Positions 17,543-25,894 of a stretch of DNA of 64,000 nt are shown in pieces. Under the pieces are notes generated by a model. The model saw only the letters and a list, made by a program, of their open reading frames with translations. It had not been told where the DNA came from and made no database searches. Each line of letters starts with the position of its first letter. Position 1 is the stretch's first letter. Position numbers and translations under genes: made by a program. The stretch comes from Neomelitea salexigens DSM 19753 (GTDB lineage Bacteria; Pseudomonadota; Gammaproteobacteria; Pseudomonadales; Spongiibacteraceae): contig NZ_AULP01000006.1 of NCBI RefSeq assembly GCF_000422345.1, positions 141,220 to 205,219 of the forward strand, in the 5' to 3' direction.

Positions 17543-18700
17543 ATGATTTTGACAGAAGAGCATCAAAAGTTGCGCGATACCGTGGCGCAGTTTGTCGACA
17601 AAGAAATAAACCCCCACGCCGATGCCTGGGAAGCGGAGGGGATTTTTCCCGCCCATGAGCTGTTTAAAAAAATGGGCGACTTGGGCCTGCTGGGCATTTC
17701 TAAGCCGGTGGAATATGGCGGTCTCGGTCTGGATTACAGCTACCAAACGGTATTTTCAGAGGAGCTGGGCAGGATTACCACCGGCGGTGTATCGATGGGC
17801 ATTGGCGTACAAACTGATATGGCAACGCCGGCGCTGGCAAAGTTTGGCAGCGATGAATTGCGTCGCGAATTTCTCACGCCTGCGATAAGCGGGGACGCGG
17901 TGTTCTCCATTGCGGTGAGTGAGCCCCATGCCGGTTCCGATGTTGCGGCGATTAAAACCACGGCCCGCAAAGACGGCGACGATTACATTATCAATGGCAG
18001 CAAAATGTGGATCACTAATTCCACTCAGGCGGATTATCTCTGCCTGCTGGCCAATACCAGCGAAGGTAAAGCGCACAGCAATAAATCGCTGATTGTCGTG
18101 CCGACTAACACGCCGGGGGTGTCCTTTTCGGAGCGCTTAAACAAGCTGGGTATGCGTTCATCGGATACCGCGCAGGTGTTCTTTGACGATGTTCGCGTAC
18201 CCCAGCGCAATCGCATTGGTGAAGAGGGGCAGGGTTTTATCTACCAGATGCTGCAATTCCAGGAAGAACGCCTGTATGCCGCTGCGGGACAACTCAAGGC
18301 CATGGAAGCCTGCATCAACCAAACCATTGACTATGCCCGCGAGCGCGAAATATTTGGTGAGCCACTTCTTAATAATCAAGTGGTTCACTTTCGGATGGCA
18401 GAGTTGCAGTCCGAGGTCGAAGCGCTGCGTGCGCTGACCTATAGCGCGGTGGAGGAATATATCCACGGAAGCGACGTGACCATGAAGGCGTCCATGGCCA
18501 AGCTCAAAGCGGGTCGCCTCGCCAGAGAAGTTACCGATGCCTGCTTACAGTATTGGGGCGGCATGGGCTTTATGTGGGACAACCCCATCTCTCGCGCCTA
18601 CCGCGATACGCGGCTCACCTCCATTGGTGGCGGCGCAGACGAGGTGATGCTGGGCATTATCTGTAAATTGATGGGCACCCATCCGGGCCGCAGAAAGTAG
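17543..18700 (+). CDS. Acyl-CoA dehydrogenase, AtuD-like
   Basis: A flavoenzyme of about 385 residues. MILTEEHQKLRDTV at the start and GLLGISKPVEYGGLGLDYSY near residue 60 resemble AtuD, the citronellyl-CoA dehydrogenase of Pseudomonas. Typical ACD motifs follow: FSIAVSEPHAGSDVAAIKTT, MWITNS, and WGGMGFMWDNPISRAYRDTR before IGGGADEVML. I start it at the ATG at 17543, four codons into the frame. Placed directly before the carboxylase beta gene, it would make the 2-enoyl (3-methyl) substrate for carboxylation. Confidence 0.87.
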   Translation: MILTEEHQKLRDTVAQFVDKEINPHADAWEAEGIFPAHELFKKMGDLGLLGISKPVEYGGLGLDYSYQTVFSEELGRITTGGVSMGIGVQTDMATPALAKFGSDELRREFLTPAISGDAVFSIAVSEPHAGSDVAAIKTTARKDGDDYIINGSKMWITNSTQADYLCLLANTSEGKAHSNKSLIVVPTNTPGVSFSERLNKLGMRSSDTAQVFFDDVRVPQRNRIGEEGQGFIYQMLQFQEERLYAAAGQLKAMEACINQTIDYAREREIFGEPLLNNQVVHFRMAELQSEVEALRALTYSAVEEYIHGSDVTMKASMAKLKAGRLAREVTDACLQYWGGMGFMWDNPISRAYRDTRLTSIGGGADEVMLGIICKLMGTHPGRRK

Positions 18701-18720
18701 TGCGCTAAAAGGACGAGTTT

Positions 18721-20334
18721 ATGGCGATATTAGAGTCTTACATCGATCGACACAGCGATGCTTTTCAGCGCAATGCCAAGGTTATGGGCGCGGCCGTTGA
18801 TGAGTTTCGAGACATCGAACAGCGAGTGATTGCCGCGGCCGAGAAAAAAGTACCGCGTTATCGCGAACGCGGTCTTATGCCGCCGCGCGAGCGTTTAAGT
18901 GCCCTGCTTGATGTGGGTACCCCCTTTCTCGAACTGTCGACCCTCTGCGGCTATATGCAGGAAGAGGATCGCGATGGCAGTGCCGCCGGCGGAAGCTGTA
19001 TTACCGGTATTGGTTATGTGGCGGGCGTTCGCTGCATGATTATGGTCGATGATTATCTCACCAAGGGCGGCAGCATTACGCCATTGGGCAGCGCCAAGCG
19101 TCAGCGGATGATGCGTATCGCGATCGAGAACAAGCTTCCGGTGCTCACCTTGGCGCAAAGTGGCGGCGGTAATTTAAAGCTGCTCGGTGACTTTTTCGGG
19201 CCGTCTGGGGCCGGCTTTGCCGTGCAGGCAAAACTGTCGGCGATGGGTATCCCGCAAATTACCGTAGTGCACGGCAGCGCAACCGCTGGCGGTGCTTATC
19301 AACCCGGCTTGTCCGACTACGTCATTATGATACGTCGTCAGTCCACGGTGTATCTCGCCGGTCCGGCACTGCTTAAAGCGGCAACTGGCGAAGAGGCCAG
19401 CGACGAGGAGATTGGCGGCGCTGAGATGCACGCGGAAGTCGCCGGAACGGCCGACTATCTGGCAGAAAACGACGCCGATGGTATTCGTATTGCCCGCGAA
19501 GTTGCGGGCAAGCTCGACTGGGACAAACGCTTGCAGGCCAGTGCGGAAGCGGCCTATGCCGAACCGCATTTTGATGCTGAGGAGCTGCTAGGTATTGTGC
19601 CCGAAGACCCCAAAACGCCCTACGACGTGCGGGAAATTATCGCGCGCATTGCCGACGATTCAGACTTCCTGGAATTCAAGAGTGCCTTCGATATTGGCAC
19701 GGTCTGCGGTCATATGGCGATTCAAGGTATTGCCTGTGCAGTGATTGGCAATAACGGTCCGATTACTGCCAAGGGGGCGGCGAAGGCCGGGCAATTTATT
19801 CAGCTTTGCGAGCAGTCGCAAACGCCGATTGTTTTTCTTCATAACACCACCGGCTTTATTGTCGGCACCGAAGCGGAACAGGGCGGCATCATCAAGCATG
19901 GCTCGAAACTGATTCAGGCGGTTACCAATGCGTCTGTGCCCAAAATCAGTATTGTTGTCGGCGGTTCCTACGGCGCGGGTAACTACGCGATGTGCGGCCG
20001 CGGTATGGAGCCGCGCTTTATGTTCGCATGGCCGCGCAGCGTGGTTTCGGTGATGGGGCCTGCCCAGGCGGGCAGCGTGATGCGTCAGGTTGCCGAAGCG
20101 AAAATGCGCCGCGCAGGGCAGGTGAGTGAAGAGATGCTCGATGCTCTTGAGAAAGACACCGTGGATACCATGGCGGCGAAGTCTCACGCCTTGGCCAATA
20201 CCGCACGCATGTGGGATGACGGAATTATCGACCCTCGCGATACACGCAGCGTGTTGGGCTTTGTGCTTGATATTTGCCGCGATGCCGATGCTCGTCAGAT
20301 CACGACCAACACCTTCGGCATTGGCCGTTTGTAG
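18721..20334 (+). CDS. Biotin-dependent acyl-CoA carboxylase, beta subunit (AtuC/LiuB type)
   Basis: A 537-residue carboxyltransferase subunit that moves CO2 from carboxybiotin to an acyl-CoA. N- and C-terminal crotonase-like halves occupy about residues 45-280 and 300-520, with oxyanion-type glycine stretches GSATAGGAYQPGLSDY and VGGSYGAGNYAMCGRG. The family includes methylcrotonyl- and geranyl-CoA carboxylase. Where methylcrotonyl enzymes usually have a bulky Phe-Phe pair, here the stretch is GAGFAVQAKLSA, and the neighbouring AtuA and AtuD-like genes also favour a longer isoprenoid substrate. The paired alpha subunit is two genes on. Subfamily assignment is inference. Confidence 0.88.
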   Translation: MAILESYIDRHSDAFQRNAKVMGAAVDEFRDIEQRVIAAAEKKVPRYRERGLMPPRERLSALLDVGTPFLELSTLCGYMQEEDRDGSAAGGSCITGIGYVAGVRCMIMVDDYLTKGGSITPLGSAKRQRMMRIAIENKLPVLTLAQSGGGNLKLLGDFFGPSGAGFAVQAKLSAMGIPQITVVHGSATAGGAYQPGLSDYVIMIRRQSTVYLAGPALLKAATGEEASDEEIGGAEMHAEVAGTADYLAENDADGIRIAREVAGKLDWDKRLQASAEAAYAEPHFDAEELLGIVPEDPKTPYDVREIIARIADDSDFLEFKSAFDIGTVCGHMAIQGIACAVIGNNGPITAKGAAKAGQFIQLCEQSQTPIVFLHNTTGFIVGTEAEQGGIIKHGSKLIQAVTNASVPKISIVVGGSYGAGNYAMCGRGMEPRFMFAWPRSVVSVMGPAQAGSVMRQVAEAKMRRAGQVSEEMLDALEKDTVDTMAAKSHALANTARMWDDGIIDPRDTRSVLGFVLDICRDADARQITTNTFGIGRL

Positions 20335-20343
20335 GGGGTGAGT

Positions 20344-21171
20344 ATGTTACCGGAATGCAAAGAATTGCTGCTGTCGCTGGACGGCGGCGTGTTGTCGATC
20401 ACACTCAACCGGCCACATAAACGCAACGCCATGAACAAGAGGCTTGTCGACGAAATGCGTGCGGTATTCGCCGCCATCGCCGATCACCGCAGCGTGCGCG
20501 CCGTGGTGTTGCGCGGCGCAGAGGGGAATTTTTGTGCGGGCGGCGATATCGCCGGCATGCACGACGGCGCGGTAGATGAGGAGGGCAAGCCCTTGTCCCC
20601 GGATAAGGCGGCCTGGCAGTTTAACCGTAGCTTCGGTCACCTTATCACCGAGGTAAATAAGGCCCCCCAGGTCGTTATCACGGTCTTGGAAGGCGCGGTG
20701 CTAGGTGGCGGTTTTGGTCTGGCCTGTGTCTCGGATATTGCGATTGCCAAAGCCGATGCCAAATTTGCCATGCCGGAAACTGGCCTGGGCATTGTGCCCG
20801 CGCAGATCACGCCTTTTGTGGTGATGCGGGTTGGATTGACGCAGGCCCGGCGCTTGGCTTTAACCGGGCAGCGCATCGACGGCGCTGAAGCGCAGCGCCT
20901 CGGTCTAGTGCATTTCTGCGCGGAAAGTAACGACGACATTGACGCGCAGTTAAACGACCAACTCTCTGCGTTGCGGCGTTGTGCTCCGGCAGCAACCGCG
21001 CTTACCAAGTCGCTACTTCTTGATGTCGGCACTACCGCACTTGAACCGCTTTTAGACCACGCATCAGATCTTTTTGCCCAATGCCTGAATGGGCCAGAGG
21101 GCAAAGAGGGGACGCAGGCGTTTATCGAAAAGCGCAAACCCAGCTGGTATTCGGAACGGGGAACAGCATGA
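20344..21171 (+). CDS. Enoyl-CoA hydratase/isomerase (AtuE/LiuC-like)
   Basis: A crotonase-fold protein of about 275 residues that would hydrate the carboxylated (glutaconyl-type) product. It has the N-terminal ITLNRPHKRNAMNKRL, the oxyanion-hole region GAEGNFCAGGDIAGM, and EGAVLGGGFGLACVSDIAIA with ETGLGIVPAQI after it. The ATG at 20344 is preferred, with GGGG-type sequence before it; a GTG two codons earlier is possible. Its position between the beta and alpha carboxylase subunits is exactly that of atuE and liuC. Its stop overlaps the next start. Confidence 0.87.
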   Translation: MLPECKELLLSLDGGVLSITLNRPHKRNAMNKRLVDEMRAVFAAIADHRSVRAVVLRGAEGNFCAGGDIAGMHDGAVDEEGKPLSPDKAAWQFNRSFGHLITEVNKAPQVVITVLEGAVLGGGFGLACVSDIAIAKADAKFAMPETGLGIVPAQITPFVVMRVGLTQARRLALTGQRIDGAEAQRLGLVHFCAESNDDIDAQLNDQLSALRRCAPAATALTKSLLLDVGTTALEPLLDHASDLFAQCLNGPEGKEGTQAFIEKRKPSWYSERGTA

Positions 21172-23129
21172 CCGCATTGCACAAAATACTGATCGCAAAC
21201 CGCGGCGAAATTGCCGTGAGGGTAATACGCAGCGCCAAACAAATGGGCTATCGCACTGTCGCCGTATTTAGCGATGCCGACGACAATGCCCCCCATGTTC
21301 AGCTTGCTGATGAGGCCGTGAATATCGGCCCGGCGGCTGTGTCGGAGTCGTATTTGCGCGTGGACGCCATTATTGACGCCGCGACAAAAACCGGAGCAGA
21401 TGCGATTCACCCCGGCTACGGCTTTCTCTCAGAAAATGCCGACTTTGCCCGTGCGTGTCAGGCGGCGGGTGTCACTTTTATCGGTCCGTCCAGCGACGCA
21501 ATTGAATTGATGGGCAGCAAGCGCTTGTCTAAGTTGGCAATGATCGCCGCTGGCGTGCCCTGTGTGCCTGGGTATGAAGGCGACGATCAGAGCGACGAGC
21601 GCTTGGTGGCTGAAGCAGAATGCATTGGCTTTCCAATTATGGTCAAGGCCTCGGCGGGCGGCGGCGGACGCGGTATGCGGCTGGTTGATCAGGCGGCAGA
21701 TTTACCTGAGCAACTGCGCAGCGCTCGATCGGAGGCGCTGTCAGCCTTCGGCAGTGATGAGCTGATTCTGGAGAAGGCGGTGCAGCAGCCGCGCCATGTC
21801 GAGATACAGGTTTTCGCCGACAGCCAAGGCAATGCCATTCATTTAGCCGAGCGCGACTGCTCGGTTCAGCGCCGCCATCAAAAGGTGGTGGAGGAGGCGC
21901 CGTCGCCCTTTGTCGATGACGCATTGCGCCAGCGCATGGGCGACGCCGCTGTTGCCGCGGCCAAGGCCTGCAATTACTGCGGTGCGGGTACGGTCGAATT
22001 TTTGGTTGATGCACAGGGCAGTTTCTATTTTTTAGAAATGAACACGCGCCTTCAGGTTGAGCACCCGGTGACGGAAATGGTTACCGGTGTTGACTTGGTG
22101 GAATGGCAGCTGCGTATTGCCAGTGGCGAGCCACTGCCGATGGCGCAATCCCAGCTCCGCCTCAATGGCCACGCGGTTGAAGTGCGCCTGTATGCCGAGG
22201 AGCCGCGCCAGCAGTTTATGCCTCAAACCGGCCGTATTGCCCGCTGGCAAGTGCCGCAGGAGCCGGGGCTGCGACTGGATAGCGGGATTGGCGAAGGGCA
22301 GCTTATCGGCGCCCATTACGACCCCATGCTGGCGAAACTGATTTGCTGGGCGCCGAGCCGTGAAGAGGCGCTGCGGCGTTTGGCGTCGATGTTGCAAGAT
22401 ACGGTATTGCTGGGCATCAATAACAATCTGCAGTTTTTGCAGGCGGTGCTGCGCCATCCGAGTTTTATTGCCGGAGAGGCCACCACGGCTTTTATCGCTG
22501 AGTATGGAGAGCAGTGCACGCCTCCGCCAGAGCCCGGCACTGCCAGCTTGGCAAGGGCAGCCGCGGTGCTATACGAAAGCAATGCCGCGGCGGCTAAAAC
22601 AATGTCTGCCTGGCGGCGCAGCGCCCCGGAAAGTTGCGTTTTCACGCTTGCTTGGGAGGGACAGGAATACCGCGTCGACCTTGTTGCGACGGGCAAACAG
22701 CGCGAATTCGGTGTTGCCGGTCAGCGCCATACCTTGCAGGTGGCAGGTAGCGATGCTCAATCCTGTGTTATTGAAGAGGACGGCGTGAGGCGGCGCATCC
22801 ACTTTGCGCGTGATGGCAAGCAGCTGTTCCTGGATGACGGCAGCGGCCACTTCATTTTCGATGATACCAGCCACGCTGCCGCCAAAGCGGATGCGACCGC
22901 CGGCAGCGGCTTGCTGAAAGCGTCTATGGACGGCGCCATCGTGGAGGTGCTCGTTGCCGAGGGTGAGAAGGTTAGCTGTGGGCAAACCTTGGTTGTGTTG
23001 GAGGCGATGAAAATGGAGCACCCGCTAAAGGCAGATATGGACGGCGCGGTAGCGGCTATCCACTGCCAAGCAGGCGATCAAGTGAAGTCGCGGCAGTTGC
23101 TTGTCGAGCTGAATGAGGAGGCGCTATGA
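21168..23129 (+). CDS. Biotin-dependent acyl-CoA carboxylase, alpha subunit (AtuF/LiuD type)
   Basis: A 653-residue protein with biotin carboxylase at the front (HKILIANRGEIAVRV, ATP-grasp loop KASAGGGGRGMR, EMNTRLQVEHPVTE near residue 290) and a biotin carrier domain at the end (VLEAMKMEHPL, the Lys being biotinylated). A linker region of about 100 residues lies between. It forms the holoenzyme with the beta subunit at 18721. ATGA overlaps join it to the hydratase before and the AtuA gene after, so all three are translationally coupled. The true start is the ATG at 21168, not the earlier in-frame ATG inside the hydratase gene. Confidence 0.9.
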   Translation: MTALHKILIANRGEIAVRVIRSAKQMGYRTVAVFSDADDNAPHVQLADEAVNIGPAAVSESYLRVDAIIDAATKTGADAIHPGYGFLSENADFARACQAAGVTFIGPSSDAIELMGSKRLSKLAMIAAGVPCVPGYEGDDQSDERLVAEAECIGFPIMVKASAGGGGRGMRLVDQAADLPEQLRSARSEALSAFGSDELILEKAVQQPRHVEIQVFADSQGNAIHLAERDCSVQRRHQKVVEEAPSPFVDDALRQRMGDAAVAAAKACNYCGAGTVEFLVDAQGSFYFLEMNTRLQVEHPVTEMVTGVDLVEWQLRIASGEPLPMAQSQLRLNGHAVEVRLYAEEPRQQFMPQTGRIARWQVPQEPGLRLDSGIGEGQLIGAHYDPMLAKLICWAPSREEALRRLASMLQDTVLLGINNNLQFLQAVLRHPSFIAGEATTAFIAEYGEQCTPPPEPGTASLARAAAVLYESNAAAAKTMSAWRRSAPESCVFTLAWEGQEYRVDLVATGKQREFGVAGQRHTLQVAGSDAQSCVIEEDGVRRRIHFARDGKQLFLDDGSGHFIFDDTSHAAAKADATAGSGLLKASMDGAIVEVLVAEGEKVSCGQTLVVLEAMKMEHPLKADMDGAVAAIHCQAGDQVKSRQLLVELNEEAL

Positions 23130-24901
23130 GCCGTTCGTCAGTACATATTGGCTGTGCCTCGGCGTTTTACGGCGACAGTCAGCTTGCGGCGCGGCAGTTG
23201 GTGGACAAAGGCGAGCTGGACTACCTGGTGTTCGACTACCTGGCAGAAGTGACCATGGGGATTCTCGCCAAGGCGCGAGCCCGAGATGAACGGCTGGGTT
23301 TTGCCGTGGATTTTGTCACCGTTGCCATGCGCGATGTGATGGCAGACTGCGCTGCCAAAGGGATTAAGATTATTGCCAATGCCGGTGGCGTAAATGTGCC
23401 CGGCTGTATTGCCGCACTGCAGTCCTTGGCCGAGGAGCAGGGCCTGCAGCTCAATATTGCCGGTGTGTATGGCGACGACGTGCTGTCACGCAGGGAAGAA
23501 TTTGCCCGTGAGGGCCTGAGCGACATGGAGAATGGCGCGCCGCTGCCCGACAAGCTTGCCAGTATGAATGCCTACCTTGGGGCTCAGCCCATCGCCGAGG
23601 CGCTGGCCGCCGGTGCCGATATCGTGGTGACCGGGCGCGTGGTCGACAGTGCGGTGGTGATCGCGCCACTGATGCATGAATTCGGCTGGAGCTGGCAGGA
23701 CTACGATCGTTTGGCGCAAGCGGCCTTGGCCGGGCACGTACTGGAATGCGGCGCCCAGTGTACCGGCGGTAACTTTACCGACTGGCACCAAGTGCCGGAC
23801 TTTTCCACGATGAGCTACCCCATTGCCGAGGTTGCGGCAGAGGGCGATTTTATTGTGACCGTTCCACCGGCGACCGGCGGTTTGGTCAACCGCGCCACTG
23901 TCGCTGAGCAGATCCTCTATGAAATTGGTGATCCGGCAAACTATCTGCTGCCGGATGTTGCCTGTGATTTTAGTGATGTGCGCTTGGAGGAGGTCGGAGA
24001 AAACCGGCTTAAGGTGAGCAATGCCAAGGGCCGCGCGCCGGGCGATAGCTACAAGGTTTGCGCAACCTGGGTAGACGGCTATCGCTTAATGGGCAGCGCC
24101 TTTATCGGCGGGCTGCGCGCTGCCGAGAAAGCGCGCTGTAGCCTTAATGCTTGGTTGCAACGCTGCAGTAGCGTCTTCAAAGAACGCGCTTGGGAAGACT
24201 TTCGCGATGTCAGCATCGAGGTCATCGGTGCCGAGGACACCTATGGCCGTCACGCGCGCAATACCGGTAGCAGGGAGGTGATGGCCAAATACGGTTTGCA
24301 CCACAACAGCCGCGAGGCGCTTACCTTCGCCGCCAACGAGTTCGCCTATCTCGCGACCTCGGCGGCACCGGGCATGAGTGGCTTTGGCGCTGGCCGAGCC
24401 AAGCCCGGCCCATTGATTCGCATTCACTCGTCGCTACTCGCCAAAGACCGTGTTCCCGTCACCGTACAAATGGGCGATCAGCGCTTAAGCGAGCGCAGCT
24501 ACCCAACGCCAGGTTCCAGCCCCGCGGTCGGTAGCCGTTACTCATCACTGGCTGTCAGCGAGGATGTCGACGGCCGCGTACCGCTGGAGCAGTTGGCCTA
24601 TGCGCGCAGCGGCGACAAGGGTAATAACGCGAATATCGGTGTGATTGCGCGCCACGAGCGCTATTTGCCCTACATCGCCCAGGCCTTGTCGGAGAGCGCG
24701 GTGGCGGAGTACTTCGAGCATCTGCTCGGCGGCGGTGTACACCGCTTTGATGTGCCGGGTTTCCACGCCTTTAATTTTTTGTTGCGCGACGCGCTGGGCG
24801 GGGGCGGTAGTGCCTCGCTGCGGGTTGATTCGCAGGGCAAAGCGCTGGCGCAAATGCTGCTTTCAATGGAGGTCGATATTCCGCAACGTCTGTTGGATTG
24901 A
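23126..24901 (+). CDS. atuA: AtuA-type (DUF1446) protein of acyclic terpene utilisation
   Basis: A 591-residue protein whose start (HIGCASAFYGDSQLAA, YLVFDYLAEVTMGILAKARA) and Gly-rich GYRLMGSAFIGGLRAA are those of the DUF1446/AtuA family. The C-terminal ~110 residues (AYARSGDKGNNANIGVIAR, HAFNFLLRDALGGGG) form the separate AtuA-like ferredoxin-fold domain. AtuA is required for growth on citronellol/geraniol in Pseudomonas, but its reaction is not settled. The ATG overlaps the carboxylase alpha stop. It is the strongest marker that the operon degrades a branched isoprenoid-like acyl-CoA. Confidence 0.88.
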   Translation: MSRSSVHIGCASAFYGDSQLAARQLVDKGELDYLVFDYLAEVTMGILAKARARDERLGFAVDFVTVAMRDVMADCAAKGIKIIANAGGVNVPGCIAALQSLAEEQGLQLNIAGVYGDDVLSRREEFAREGLSDMENGAPLPDKLASMNAYLGAQPIAEALAAGADIVVTGRVVDSAVVIAPLMHEFGWSWQDYDRLAQAALAGHVLECGAQCTGGNFTDWHQVPDFSTMSYPIAEVAAEGDFIVTVPPATGGLVNRATVAEQILYEIGDPANYLLPDVACDFSDVRLEEVGENRLKVSNAKGRAPGDSYKVCATWVDGYRLMGSAFIGGLRAAEKARCSLNAWLQRCSSVFKERAWEDFRDVSIEVIGAEDTYGRHARNTGSREVMAKYGLHHNSREALTFAANEFAYLATSAAPGMSGFGAGRAKPGPLIRIHSSLLAKDRVPVTVQMGDQRLSERSYPTPGSSPAVGSRYSSLAVSEDVDGRVPLEQLAYARSGDKGNNANIGVIARHERYLPYIAQALSESAVAEYFEHLLGGGVHRFDVPGFHAFNFLLRDALGGGGSASLRVDSQGKALAQMLLSMEVDIPQRLLD

Positions 24902-24971
24902 TGACTAAGGGTTTGAGCGCACTGGCTATCGCGAGTAGTATCCTTGAGCATCATATCTTCAGGGTTGGCGT

Positions 24972-25802
24972 GTGGTAGAGAGTGCATCGAGCTTTGGGCG
25001 GTTTTTAAAGTTTTGGCGCGGCGTGCATCGCCTCAGTCAGGAGCAGCTGGCCTTTGAGCTGGGCAGTTCGCCGCGCCATATCAGCCGCCTTGAAAATGGC
25101 AGCAGTCGCCCCAGCGAAACGATGGTGTTGGAGATCGCCAAAGCGCTGAAATTGGGGCGGCGCGACCAGAGCCATTTACTGATTGCAGCCGGTTTTGCGC
25201 CGCGCGACGATCGTGTCGATTTTAACTCAGCAGAACTCAAGTGGTTGCGGAGCGCCATGACCATGACGCTGCAGGCGCTGGACCCCTATCCCGCTTGCCT
25301 GGTGGATAATTCCACTAATATTCTCATGGTTAACCGCAGCTGGCTGGGGTTCTACTCCCGCCTGATGCCCGCCGATGAACTGCACAATATCAGCAATTTT
25401 TACGACTTTATGTTCAGCTCCCAGTCCGCCGAAAATGCCGTGAGCAATTGGGAGGACACACTGTCGGCAATTCTTATGTCGATCCAACAATCGGCGCTAT
25501 TCAGTAATGACCCAACGGTGAAGGCAACCCTGGATCGGCTGCGAAGTTATCCCTCCGTACCTAGCGACTGGCAGCAGCGCGCCGCGTCGGTGGAACCGAT
25601 GGCGAGCTTTCGCGTACAGCTGGCGATAGACGGTGTCATGCAGCGATTTTTCAGTGTGAGCACCACTGTGGGAGCGCTGGGGCCAACGGCCTTTGTTTCC
25701 GAGCCTCAGTTAACCGTTACCGCGCTATACCCGGAAGATCGTCAGCTAAATGTGGATGCCTTCGCTGACACCGACCTCAGTCACCCGCTGCTGTTCTACT
25801 AG
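24972..25802 (+). CDS. XRE/HTH regulator with MmyB-like ligand domain
   Basis: A 276-residue regulator. Residues about 8-65 form an XRE helix-turn-helix (FLKFWRGVHRLSQEQLAFEL, then SPRHISRLENGSSRPS). The rest matches the MmyB-like domain (LDPYPACLVDNSTNILMVNRSW, later FRVQLAIDGVMQRFFSVSTTVG), a PAS-like fold that in relatives binds fatty acyl ligands. The start is a GTG at 24972. It lies between two acyl-CoA degradation operons and 90 bases upstream of the second, where a short palindrome at 25817-25829 could be its operator. Confidence 0.87.
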   Translation: MVESASSFGRFLKFWRGVHRLSQEQLAFELGSSPRHISRLENGSSRPSETMVLEIAKALKLGRRDQSHLLIAAGFAPRDDRVDFNSAELKWLRSAMTMTLQALDPYPACLVDNSTNILMVNRSWLGFYSRLMPADELHNISNFYDFMFSSQSAENAVSNWEDTLSAILMSIQQSALFSNDPTVKATLDRLRSYPSVPSDWQQRAASVEPMASFRVQLAIDGVMQRFFSVSTTVGALGPTAFVSEPQLTVTALYPEDRQLNVDAFADTDLSHPLLFY

Positions 25803-25816
25803 TTCTGGCGCTGCCT

Positions 25817-25829
25817 GACATCAGATGTC
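25817..25829 (+). promoter_or_regulatory. Short palindrome, possible operator
   Basis: GACATCAGATGTC is a perfect 13-base dyad located 15 bases after the XRE/MmyB regulator gene and 66 bases before the start of the large acyl-CoA dehydrogenase gene. The position suits a regulator-binding site. A dyad of this size can also arise by chance, and no second copy was found by eye. Confidence 0.35.
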
Positions 25830-25894
25830 GTGGCTGGCTCTGGGGGTGCTGGGCATACTGCTGTCACAATTCTTTTTCGATATGAGGTACTACC

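Noticed and set aside
19660..20187. Open frame of 175 codons antisense to the carboxylase beta gene
   Set aside because: His/Arg-rich composition typical of antisense frames in GC-rich genes; no motif.
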